DNA of 8,855 bases, taken from NCBI GenBank assembly GCA_023412695.1, contig JAEYNG010000146.1:1-8855 (forward strand). Reading direction: 5' to 3'. The stretch comes from Planctomycetota bacterium (GTDB taxonomy: Bacteria > Planctomycetota > Phycisphaerae > Phycisphaerales > UBA1924). This document shows positions 1-6,603 of this stretch, in pieces. The notes below the pieces were generated by a model. It had not been told where the DNA came from and searched no databases. It saw only the letters and a program-made list of their open reading frames with translations. Within the stretch, counting starts at the first letter, position 1; every line of letters begins with the position of its first letter. Made by a program: the position numbers and the translations under genes.

Positions 1-50
1 GAGCTGGACGAGTGATGCGTAAGCAGAGCACATCCGTGGAGTGCGGCACC

Positions 51-995
51 ATGATGACCGTGATGAGCCGGCGGCAGATGCTCGGTGTTGTTGCAGCGGG
101 AACGGCGTGGACAATGGCCCCACGAGCGATCGGCGCGGCGGGGCGCGACGTGGAGCCGCTGTTCAGGATCTCCCTCGCGCAATGGTCGCTCCATCGTGCT
201 CACTTCGGCGGGAAGCTCGAACTCGCGGACTTTCCGAAGGTCGCCAAAGACGACTTCGGCATCGACGCGGTGGAATACGTCAACCAGTTCTGGAAAAAGC
301 GTGCGGATGCGGCGCATGACCGCGAGCTGCGCAAGCGGTGCGATGATCTGGGCGTCAAGAGCTTGCTCATCATGTGTGACGGCGAAGGGTCGCTCGGCGA
401 CCCGGACGAGGCGAAGCGCGAGCAGGCGGTGGAGAACCATCGGAAATGGCTCGATTCCGCGGCCGCGTTGGGCTGCCACTCGATCCGCGTGAATGCGCAT
501 TCGGGCGGGACGTATGACGAGCAGCGGGACCGTGCCGCGAACGGGCTGAGACGGCTGTGCGAACTCGCCGAGCCGTACGGGCTGAACGTGATCGTCGAGA
601 ACCACGGCGGGCTTTCGTCGAACGGTGCATGGCTCGCGGCGGTGGTCCGGAAGGTTGATCACAAACGGGCGGGAACGCTTCCAGATTTCGGGAACTTCCG
701 CATCTCCGACAAGGAAGCGTACGACCGGTACAAGGGGACAGAGGAGCTCATGCCGTTTGCGAAGGGCGTGTCGGCCAAGAGCTACGACTTCAACGATGGG
801 GGCGAGGAGACGACGATCGACTACCGACGGATAATGAAGATCATTGTCGAAGCAGAGTATTCGGGGCACGTCGGCATCGAGTACGAGGGCGGGCGGCTGG
901 GGGAATATGAGGGAATCCGCGCGACCAGGGCGCTGCTTGAGAAGGTGCGGGACGAACTGGCTACAGCGGCGGCGACGGAGAGGTCGGGCGCATAG
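51..995 (+). CDS. Tat-exported sugar phosphate isomerase/epimerase-like TIM-barrel protein
   Basis: The protein (314 aa from this start) belongs to the xylose-isomerase-like / AP endonuclease 2 TIM-barrel superfamily, whose members isomerise, epimerise or hydrate sugars using a divalent metal. Residues 6-11 (SRRQML) begin a twin-arginine signal followed by a hydrophobic stretch and a likely cut near AIGAA (27-31). Barrel strands and probable metal ligands are visible: IDAVEYV (E75), RVNAHSGG (H150), VIVENHGG (E183, H185), LPDFGNF (D212) and GIEYEG (E277). SAKSYDF (241-247) sits where many relatives have a histidine ligand, so the metal site may be modified. I chose the ATG at 51 because GGAG lies 9 bases upstream and it leaves a short n-region before the twin arginine. 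ATG at 15, GTG at 12 and ATG at 63 are alternatives; 15 would overlap a possible upstream stop (TGATG). The fold is secure, the substrate unknown. The ThuA-DUF1080 gene follows after 86 bases on the same strand, which suggests work on keto sugars or unsaturated products. Confidence 0.85.
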   Translation: MMTVMSRRQMLGVVAAGTAWTMAPRAIGAAGRDVEPLFRISLAQWSLHRAHFGGKLELADFPKVAKDDFGIDAVEYVNQFWKKRADAAHDRELRKRCDDLGVKSLLIMCDGEGSLGDPDEAKREQAVENHRKWLDSAAALGCHSIRVNAHSGGTYDEQRDRAANGLRRLCELAEPYGLNVIVENHGGLSSNGAWLAAVVRKVDHKRAGTLPDFGNFRISDKEAYDRYKGTEELMPFAKGVSAKSYDFNDGGEETTIDYRRIMKIIVEAEYSGHVGIEYEGGRLGEYEGIRATRALLEKVRDELATAAATERSGA

Positions 996-1070
996 GAAAT
1001 AGGGTGGACCGCAAGAATCCGGTATCATGCGGCCGGTGCGGGAGTTCCTTCCGGCTCATCCGCGCCGACG

Positions 1071-1076
1071 GGAGGT
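1071..1076 (+). promoter_or_regulatory. Shine-Dalgarno site setting the start of the ThuA-DUF1080 gene
   Basis: GGAGGT lies six bases before the ATG at 1082. That ATG opens directly into a Sec signal peptide. The site therefore favours 1082 over the in-frame GTG at 1004, which would add 26 residues without signal-peptide character. Confidence 0.7.
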
Positions 1077-1081
1077 TGCCC

Positions 1082-2503
1082 ATGCTTGCATTCGCCGCCA
1101 TCGCCACGTTCGCATCGCTCAGCGCATCCGCGCAGCAGCCGATCCCCACGCTGCTCATCACCGGGCACAACAACCATAACTGGCAGTACACCAGCCGACT
1201 CCACGCTGACACGCTGGAGGCGACGGGTCGCTTTGCGGTGACAATCACCGACGACCCCGCGGCCACGCTGGCCGATGCCGACAAGCTCGCCGGGTATCGC
1301 CTGTTCGTGCTCGATTACAACGACATCCACGAGCCGCGGCGGTGGGGGGAGCAGGCTGAGGCGAACTTCGTCAAGGCGGTGAGCGGTGGAACGGGCGTTG
1401 TGGCGGTGCACGCGGCGGACAATGCGTTCGCAGGGTGGGCAGACTACGAGCGGATGCTGGGGCTTATGTGGCGTGAGGGCACGGGGCACGGCTCGGTGCG
1501 CGAGTTCAAGGTCGAATGGGTGAGCAAGGACCACCCGATCGCCAAGGGGATGAGTGATTTCGCGACGCGCGACGAGCTGTATCACCGGCTCGCGAACCCG
1601 CAGAATTCGCGGTACAGCTTGCTGGCGCGGGCGATGTCCTCGACCGAGAGCGGCGGCACGGGCGAACACGAGCCGATGGCGGTGACGCTGGGGTTCGGCG
1701 AGGGGCGCGTGTTCGCAACGCCGCTGGGACACGTGTGGACGGGTGTTGAGGATACGAAGCCGTCGATCACGACGTCCGGATTCAAGACTCTGCTCTGCCG
1801 CGGCGCGGAGTGGGCGGCGACAGGGAATGTGAGCCTGCCGACCGAGTGGAAGGACGTGCGGACGCACAACACGCTGAGCGAGGAGGAGCGTGCAGCGGGG
1901 TGGCGGCTGCTGTTTGATGGGACATCCACGAGCGGGTGGCGCGGCTACAAGAAGCTTGCGCTGCCGGAGAACTCGGGGTGGTCGGTCGAGGGGGGCGAGC
2001 TGACGTATCGGCCGGGGAAGACGGGCGGGGACATCATGACGGATGCGCAGCTCGCGGACTTCGAGCTGTCGCTCGAGTTCAAAGTCGCCGAGGGCGGGAA
2101 CAGCGGGATCATCTATCGCGTGACGGAGGACCACGACTACCCGTGGCAGACCGGGCCGGAGTTCCAGATCCTCGATGACCTGCGGCACGCGGACAAGGCA
2201 CGGGACAAGACGCGGACGGGGAGCTTCTACGACGTCGTCGGGCGGTCGGTGGATACGAGCCGTCCGGCCGGGGAGTGGAACCACGCGCGGATTGTCTGCC
2301 GCGGGCGGACGGTGGAGCACTGGCTCAACGGGTTCAAGATCGTTGAACTGGATCTCGACAGTGAGGCCTATAAGGCCGCGCACGCCAAGAGCAAGTGGAC
2401 CGGGATGCCGGACTTCGCGACGCGTGCGAAGGGGCATATCGCGCTGCAGGACCACGGCGACGTGGTGTCGTTTCGCAACATCAAGGTGCGCGAACTGAAG
2501 TGA
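1082..2503 (+). CDS. Secreted ThuA-like + DUF1080 (3-keto-glycoside hydrolase/lyase family) fusion protein
   Basis: The 473-aa protein starts with a Sec signal peptide (MLAFAAIATFASLSASA, cut before QQ at 18). Residues about 22-245 form a ThuA-like, glutamine-amidotransferase-fold domain: LLITGHNNHNW at the start, VVAVHAADNAF (H110), DELYHRL (164-170) and GEGRVFATPLGHVW (207-219). Residues about 270-472 are a DUF1080 domain (PF06439, concanavalin-like fold): GWRLLFDGTSTSGWRG, EGGNSGIIYRV (337-347), GPEFQILDD (358-366), GSFYDVV (380-386), GEWNHARIV (397-405) and a final GHIALQDHGDVVSFRNIKVREL. DUF1080 proteins are known as 3-keto-glycoside hydrolases or lyases; ThuA is linked to trehalose and other disaccharide use. 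I infer cleavage of C3-oxidised glycosides in the periplasm, with ThuA aiding or acting on the same substrate. The preceding TIM-barrel gene and the two Gfo/Idh/MocA genes facing it supply plausible partner steps. The stop is 21 bases from the stop of the convergent thioredoxin gene, with no clear terminator hairpin between. Confidence 0.92.
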   Translation: MLAFAAIATFASLSASAQQPIPTLLITGHNNHNWQYTSRLHADTLEATGRFAVTITDDPAATLADADKLAGYRLFVLDYNDIHEPRRWGEQAEANFVKAVSGGTGVVAVHAADNAFAGWADYERMLGLMWREGTGHGSVREFKVEWVSKDHPIAKGMSDFATRDELYHRLANPQNSRYSLLARAMSSTESGGTGEHEPMAVTLGFGEGRVFATPLGHVWTGVEDTKPSITTSGFKTLLCRGAEWAATGNVSLPTEWKDVRTHNTLSEEERAAGWRLLFDGTSTSGWRGYKKLALPENSGWSVEGGELTYRPGKTGGDIMTDAQLADFELSLEFKVAEGGNSGIIYRVTEDHDYPWQTGPEFQILDDLRHADKARDKTRTGSFYDVVGRSVDTSRPAGEWNHARIVCRGRTVEHWLNGFKIVELDLDSEAYKAAHAKSKWTGMPDFATRAKGHIALQDHGDVVSFRNIKVRELK

Positions 2504-2524
2504 GTCCGGCGGTCGCGTCGGGCG

Positions 2525-3097
2525 TTACTTCCTGGCCGCGCGGGCGAGCGCATCGTCCATCTGCATCGGGTGGCCGATCCATGCGATCCGCCCCTCGCGG
2601 TCGACGATGAACGAGCAGGGGATGCCGTCGCGTCCCGCGGGCTCCATCCATGCGCGGGGCATGGACCGATCGCTGTCGAAGGCGACGCGGTAGGCCATTT
2701 TGTCGCCTTGGTCCTCGATGAAACTCGTGAGTTTCTCGGCGCGGGTGTCGGGCTGACCCTGGGCAGGCCGGCGCTCGCTGCCCGCGACACCGATGACGAC
2801 GACCTCCGGATGGCGGGCCTGCAGCTCGCTGAGGTGGGGGATCGCGCGGACACACGGCGGGCACCACGTCGCCCAGAACTCGACGACGTAAACCTTGCCT
2901 CGCTCGAAGCCGGACACGGGGTCGCCCTTGAGCCACTGTTCGATCGTCAGGGGCGGCGCTGGGTCGCCCACCTTCAACGTTGCCATTGTCCCCTCCTCCC
3001 GTGTGCTGGAACCGTTCCTGGCCTCGTTCTGCGAGCAACCGGTGAGTGCGGCGGCGGTGATCGAGGCGATCGCGAACGCGCGAATAAGCTTCTGCAT
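2525..3097 (-). CDS. TlpA/ResA-like thioredoxin-fold lipoprotein
   Basis: The protein (190 aa) begins with a lipoprotein signal: positively charged start, hydrophobic core and lipobox LTGC with the lipidated cysteine at 21. A linker to about residue 40 leads into a redoxin domain. KVGDPAPPL (42-50) is the usual entry motif, VVEFWATWCPPC carries the catalytic pair C79/C82, and GIPCSFIVDREGRI holds the cis-proline (P160) opposite it. C161, next to the cis-proline, is unusual for the family and could affect reactivity. Such proteins reduce or exchange disulfides on the outer side of the inner membrane. GAGGA six bases before the ATG supports this start. A second, stronger ribosome-binding sequence precedes an internal ATG at 2986 that would give a 153-aa form without the signal. 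It is the last gene of the minus-strand unit, 42 bases after Gfo/Idh/MocA B. The redox partner is not identifiable; disulfide upkeep of the exported enzymes beside it is an inference. Confidence 0.9.
   Translation of the reverse strand: MQKLIRAFAIASITAAALTGCSQNEARNGSSTREEGTMATLKVGDPAPPLTIEQWLKGDPVSGFERGKVYVVEFWATWCPPCVRAIPHLSELQARHPEVVVIGVAGSERRPAQGQPDTRAEKLTSFIEDQGDKMAYRVAFDSDRSMPRAWMEPAGRDGIPCSFIVDREGRIAWIGHPMQMDDALARAARK
2987..2999 (-). promoter_or_regulatory. Strong internal Shine-Dalgarno inside the thioredoxin lipoprotein gene
   Basis: Read on the minus strand, this purine-rich stretch includes AGGAGG (2997-2992) five bases before an in-frame ATG at 2986-2984, which is Met38 of the lipoprotein. 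It is a better match to the anti-Shine-Dalgarno than the site before the full-length start. It may drive a shorter cytoplasmic form, or simply encode the Arg-Glu-Glu-Gly linker by chance. Confidence 0.45.
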
Positions 3098-3139
3098 ATT
3101 GGGTCCTCGCAGGTTGTACAGTGGTTGGCTCGCGCAGGT

Positions 3140-4438
3140 TCAGGTGAGCGGGGTCTGGCCCGGCGTGGCGACCGCGTCGATCGCGAGCGGGCCGAAACCG
3201 AGTCCCGGGGGAGTAAGGTCGAGCGTTGATTGCATCGCGTGGTCCCACGTCACGCGCTTGCCGGTGTAGGCGGACATGCGGCCCATGACCGCGGTCATGG
3301 TTGACTCGGCGACGGCCTGCGCCTCGTTGATGGGCTTGCCGCTCTTGATCGCCTCGATCAGGTCCACGTGCTCCTGCACGTAAGGGTTGTTGTTGCGGCC
3401 GGTGAACTTCCATGCACGCTCGCCGCGGATCTCGGCGCGGCCGGAGGTTGTGTGCATCACGCCGTCGGTGCCGCGGAGGACTTCCTCGACGCGCCCGTCG
3501 CACCCATCGATCTGGCGGCTGAAGCTCGTCATGGTGACGCCGTCGGGATACTCGTACTCGACAGCGAAGTGGTCGAAGATGTGGCCGAAGTCTGCGGAGG
3601 TTCGGACCTGTCGCCCGCCCATCGCCCAGCAGGCGGTCGGGTGCGATCCGGTCGCCCAGTTGATGACGTCGAGGTTGTGCACGTGCTGCTCGACGATGTG
3701 ATCGCCGGAGAGCCATGTGAAATACAGCCAGTTGCGGAGCTGCCATTCCGTATCGCTCCACTCGGGTTGGCGCGGGTTCATCCAGAGCCCCCCTTGGTTC
3801 CAGTAGCAGCTCGCCGAGACGAGCCGGCCAAGCTGGCCGTCTTTGACCCGCTTCATTGCCTCGAGGTAACACGTTTCGTGGCGGCGCTGCGTGCCCGCGA
3901 CGACGCAAAGGCCTTTGGCTCGCGCCTGCTCGCCCGCGGCCATCACGCGGCGGACGCCGACCGGATCAACCCCGACAGGCTTCTCGACGAAGATGTGCTT
4001 GCCCGCCTTGACCGCCCCCTCGAACTGCGCGGGGCGGAAACCGGGCGGTGTCGCGAGGATAACGATGTCGATCTCGCGGTGCTCAAGCAGTTGCTTCCAA
4101 CCATCGAAGCCGCTGAAACAGCGGTCCTCGGTGACGCTGACGCGCGATGCGTGCTCGCTATCGAGCCCCGCGAGGCCGCCGGCGCAGCTCCGGATGCGTT
4201 CGGGGAATACGTCGGCGAGCGCCCAGATCTCGGTGTCGCGCGAGGCTTCGAGGACGTTGGCGGCCGCGCCCGTGCCGCGACCGCCGCAGCCGATGACGCC
4301 GACCTTCAGACGGCCTGCGCCGAGGTGGACGCCGACGCGCGCGAATGCGGGGAGCGCGGCCGCGCCGACGGCGGCGAGCGTTGCCCCGGTGACAAAGCCG
4401 CGGCGGGTGAGTCCGGAAAGAGCATCGTGGGTGGTCAT
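3140..4438 (-). CDS. Tat-exported Gfo/Idh/MocA family oxidoreductase B
   Basis: The protein (432 aa) is an NAD(P)-dependent sugar dehydrogenase of the Gfo/Idh/MocA family, the second of two in the operon. LTRRGFVTGATLAAVGAAALPAFA (residues 10-33) is a twin-arginine signal, consistent with export after folding with bound cofactor, as known for Zymomonas glucose-fructose oxidoreductase. The Rossmann motif is KVGVIGCGGRGTG (45-57), with glycines 50, 52 and 55. EKP at 152-154 carries the family's catalytic lysine (K153). The segment from W242 to W261 (SGDHIVEQHVHNLDVINW) includes H254 at the usual catalytic histidine position, but E250 and H252 stand where many members have Asp and Gly. The start is fixed by GAGGA six bases upstream; the frame stays open further up but runs back through cutC. 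cutC ends 46 bases upstream. It shares most motifs with oxidoreductase A (5249-6574). Substrate unknown; C3 oxidation or reduction of sugars is my inference from the DUF1080 neighbour. Confidence 0.92.
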   Translation of the reverse strand: MTTHDALSGLTRRGFVTGATLAAVGAAALPAFARVGVHLGAGRLKVGVIGCGGRGTGAAANVLEASRDTEIWALADVFPERIRSCAGGLAGLDSEHASRVSVTEDRCFSGFDGWKQLLEHREIDIVILATPPGFRPAQFEGAVKAGKHIFVEKPVGVDPVGVRRVMAAGEQARAKGLCVVAGTQRRHETCYLEAMKRVKDGQLGRLVSASCYWNQGGLWMNPRQPEWSDTEWQLRNWLYFTWLSGDHIVEQHVHNLDVINWATGSHPTACWAMGGRQVRTSADFGHIFDHFAVEYEYPDGVTMTSFSRQIDGCDGRVEEVLRGTDGVMHTTSGRAEIRGERAWKFTGRNNNPYVQEHVDLIEAIKSGKPINEAQAVAESTMTAVMGRMSAYTGKRVTWDHAMQSTLDLTPPGLGFGPLAIDAVATPGQTPLT

Positions 4439-4484
4439 AAGGGTTCCTCGATCTGCAAGCGAGCTGAAAGGTCGCGACTCAAGA

Positions 4485-5240
4485 CTACCGCGCAGAGTCG
4501 ATCGATGCACGCAACCCGGCGACGGCAGTGGGATCGAACCGGCCTTTAACCCGGGCGGAAGAGTGAAGCTGCGTGCAGCCCGTGGTAGCGATGACCGCGG
4601 CAGCGTTGTCGGCCCGGATGCCGCCGCCGGGAAGGATCTGGATGCGGCCGCTGGCGGCGTCGACGAGGGCCTTGAGCCGTTCAAGCCTCCGTTCCCAGGC
4701 ATCCCCACCAGCATGCCACAGATGGGTGGCTGCGAAGGGGACCGTTCCGGCGGAAAGATCGAGGGCGGTCTTGGCGGCGGTGTAGCCAGACGTCAGAATC
4801 CGGGTGACCCCCAAGTCTGCCAGCTGGTGGATCGCCGCGAGCGGGTCAGGAGTGAGATCGATGGCGCGATGGAACACCGTCTCGCGCCCTGCTGCAAGGC
4901 GAACCAGTTCGCGTACACGCTCCGAGTCGATCGCCCAGTCTGGACGGAGACAGCCGAAGACGATCCCGCCCGCGCCGCTCCCCAGCATCATCTCCGCATC
5001 CGCGAGCACGCCGTTCCACGCGTCGCGGCTGTAGTGAAAGTCGGGCGCGGCGACGCGGGGCCGGACCATCGCGACTGTCTGCACGGGGAGCTTCGCCGCG
5101 TGACGCACCAACTCGACGCTCGGCGTGAAGCCGTGCGCGTCGAGGTCGGCGCAGAGCTCGAGCCGGTCCGCGCCCGCGGCGACCGCCGCTTCGGCATCGA
5201 CGATGGAATCGACCGCGATCTCCAGGATCCGACGCGGCAT
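4485..5240 (-). CDS. cutC: CutC family TIM-barrel protein
   Basis: The 251-aa protein matches the CutC family (PF03932) over its full length; E. coli CutC, from memory, is about 248 aa. Recognisable segments are ILEIAVDS at the start, AGADRLELCADLDAHGFTPS (C30), the RPR motif with its following loop and FHYS, FHRAIDLT, VTRILTSGYTAAKTAL, ILPGGGIRADN and LHSSARVKGRFDP near the end. The family is named for copper homeostasis in E. coli, but that role is disputed and the enzymatic function is not established. No signal peptide is visible, so it should be cytoplasmic, unlike the other products of the operon. It lies between two Gfo/Idh/MocA genes, eight bases after the first, which favours a carbohydrate-related task. 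The ATG at 5240 gives the normal family N-terminus. A GTG at 5252, overlapping the preceding stop as GTGA, would add only four residues. Confidence 0.9.
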   Translation of the reverse strand: MPRRILEIAVDSIVDAEAAVAAGADRLELCADLDAHGFTPSVELVRHAAKLPVQTVAMVRPRVAAPDFHYSRDAWNGVLADAEMMLGSGAGGIVFGCLRPDWAIDSERVRELVRLAAGRETVFHRAIDLTPDPLAAIHQLADLGVTRILTSGYTAAKTALDLSAGTVPFAATHLWHAGGDAWERRLERLKALVDAASGRIQILPGGGIRADNAAAVIATTGCTQLHSSARVKGRFDPTAVAGLRASIDSAR

Positions 5241-5248
5241 CGGGCTTT

Positions 5249-6574
5249 TCACATGAACTTCGTCTTGCCGGGCACGGCCACGGCAACCGGCGGCGCGGGC
5301 GTGTCCCACGAAAGGTCGGTCGGGACGAGCGATTCCTGACTGCTCATCGCCTGCTCCCAGGTGATCGATTGGCCCGTATATGCCGCCTGCCGCGCCATGA
5401 TCGCCATCAGGCAGCTGTTGGCCGCACGCTCGGTGTCGTTGATCGGCTTGCCCGCCCTGATCGACTCGAACAGCTCGTTGTGCTCGACCTGGTACATCTC
5501 CGCGGCATCGTTCTTGCCCGGGGCGTACTTCCAGATCGTGTCGCCCTTGTACACCTTGCTGACGTACGAGGGCCGCCAGCCATCGACGAGCGTCCAGCCG
5601 TTGCGCCCGTATACATAATCGTTGTTGTCGCTGGGTGTCGAGTCGATTTGCCGGCAGGTGTGGTGCGCCCGCCTGCCGTTCTCGTACTCGAAGACCGCCG
5701 CGAAATGGTCGAAGACGTTCCCGTGCTCCTCGCCGGAGCGGGCGGCGCGGCCGCCGAGGCAAGTGACCCGCGTCGGAAGTTCGTCCTTCATCGCCCACGC
5801 CAGGCGATCGACGCTGTGCACGGCCTGCTCGACGATGTGGTCGCCCGAGAGCCAGGTGAAGTGCCACCAGTTGCGGAGCTGGAACTCGAGCTCCGACCAC
5901 TCCGGCCTGCGCGGCCGACGCTCCAGCGTGCCGCTGTGATAGGTCGTGTGCACGCTCGTCACATCGCCGATCGCGCCCGAATGGATGTGCTTGAAGCACT
6001 CGCGCATGCCGGGGGCATATCGCCAGCAGAAGCCCGTCAGGCACGCGAGGTTCTTCTCCTTCGCCATGCGGGCTGACTCGATCACCGAGCGGATACCCGG
6101 GGAATCCACGGCGACCGGCTTCTCAAGGAAGACATGCTTTCCCGCCTCGATCGCCGCGCGAAGGTGCTGCGGCCGGAACGCGGGGTACCCCGTTAGCAGA
6201 ACGACATCTACGCCGGAGTCGATGACGCGCTGGTAGGAATCGAATCCGGTGAACTTGCGGTCGCCATCGACCTGCACGCGAGACTTCGCGTCATCGCCCA
6301 TGGTCTCGACGATGTGCCCCAAGGAGGTCTCGATCCGCTCGGGGAACACGTCGCCCATCGCGACAAGTGACGTGCCCGGATCAGCGCTGAGCGCCTGCAC
6401 CGCCGCGCCCGTGCCGCGGCCGCCGCACCCGATGAGCCCGAGCCGGATCGTGTCCGCCCCGCCGGCCCACGCCGCCGCCTGCAGCCCGGCCGGGAGGACG
6501 AGCCCGCCGGCGATCGTCGCGGCGGTGCTGGAGGCCAGGAACTCTCGCCGCGTAACGCCAGTCTCGCCGGACAT
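5249..6574 (-). CDS. Tat-exported Gfo/Idh/MocA family oxidoreductase A
   Basis: This 441-aa protein is the first Gfo/Idh/MocA dehydrogenase of the operon. VTRREFLASS (7-16) is a near-ideal twin-arginine motif, followed by a hydrophobic region to about residue 38. The nucleotide-binding motif is RLGLIGCGGRGTG (44-56; glycines 49, 51, 54) and EKP lies at 151-153 (K152 catalytic by family rule). The segment WLSGDHIVEQAVHSVDRLAW (241-260) places H253 at the catalytic histidine position with E249 in place of the common Asp. FDHFAAVFEY (288-297) and AAYTGQSITWEQAM (397-410) align with oxidoreductase B, so the two are paralogues, but the stretch DNNDYVYGRNGWTLVDGW (317-334) differs, which suggests different substrates or directions. 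The ATG at 6574 is preceded by GGGAG five bases upstream and gives a compact Tat n-region; the ATG at 6598 is an alternative. The FGE-like gene ends 29 bases upstream and cutC begins eight bases after its stop. Confidence 0.92.
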   Translation of the reverse strand: MSGETGVTRREFLASSTAATIAGGLVLPAGLQAAAWAGGADTIRLGLIGCGGRGTGAAVQALSADPGTSLVAMGDVFPERIETSLGHIVETMGDDAKSRVQVDGDRKFTGFDSYQRVIDSGVDVVLLTGYPAFRPQHLRAAIEAGKHVFLEKPVAVDSPGIRSVIESARMAKEKNLACLTGFCWRYAPGMRECFKHIHSGAIGDVTSVHTTYHSGTLERRPRRPEWSELEFQLRNWWHFTWLSGDHIVEQAVHSVDRLAWAMKDELPTRVTCLGGRAARSGEEHGNVFDHFAAVFEYENGRRAHHTCRQIDSTPSDNNDYVYGRNGWTLVDGWRPSYVSKVYKGDTIWKYAPGKNDAAEMYQVEHNELFESIRAGKPINDTERAANSCLMAIMARQAAYTGQSITWEQAMSSQESLVPTDLSWDTPAPPVAVAVPGKTKFM

Positions 6575-6603
6575 GTTCACTCCCGTGTTCGACACCATCG
6601 TTC

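Noticed and set aside
1027..1059. Imperfect inverted repeat (GCCGG and CCGGC arms with a 14-base loop) before the ThuA-DUF1080 gene
   Set aside because: The arms are only five bases plus a bulged three-base extension. It has no T-run and no match to a riboswitch that I recognise, and such short GC repeats are common in DNA of this composition.
1025..2455. Long open frame (476 codons) antisense to the ThuA-DUF1080 gene
   Set aside because: Its translation is rich in Arg, Pro and His with no recognisable motif, and the opposite strand encodes two clear domains. Long antisense frames are expected in GC-rich coding DNA.
2481..3908. Long minus-strand open frame across the thioredoxin and oxidoreductase B genes
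   Set aside because: It runs out of frame through two well-supported genes, and its Arg/Pro-rich translation shows no domain.
3368..4549. Plus-strand open frames of 393 codons (and others from 3891) opposite oxidoreductase B and cutC
   Set aside because: They are shadows of the minus-strand genes, with no family resemblance.
4439..4714. N-terminal extension of oxidoreductase B upstream of 4438
   Set aside because: The extension is Ser/Pro-rich, overlaps cutC in another frame and would put the Tat motif about 100 residues in. The ribosome-binding site and Tat signal fix the start at 4438.
5241..6044. N-terminal extension of CutC upstream of 5240
   Set aside because: It overlaps oxidoreductase A in another frame and is not family-like, whereas the ATG at 5240 gives the normal CutC N-terminus.
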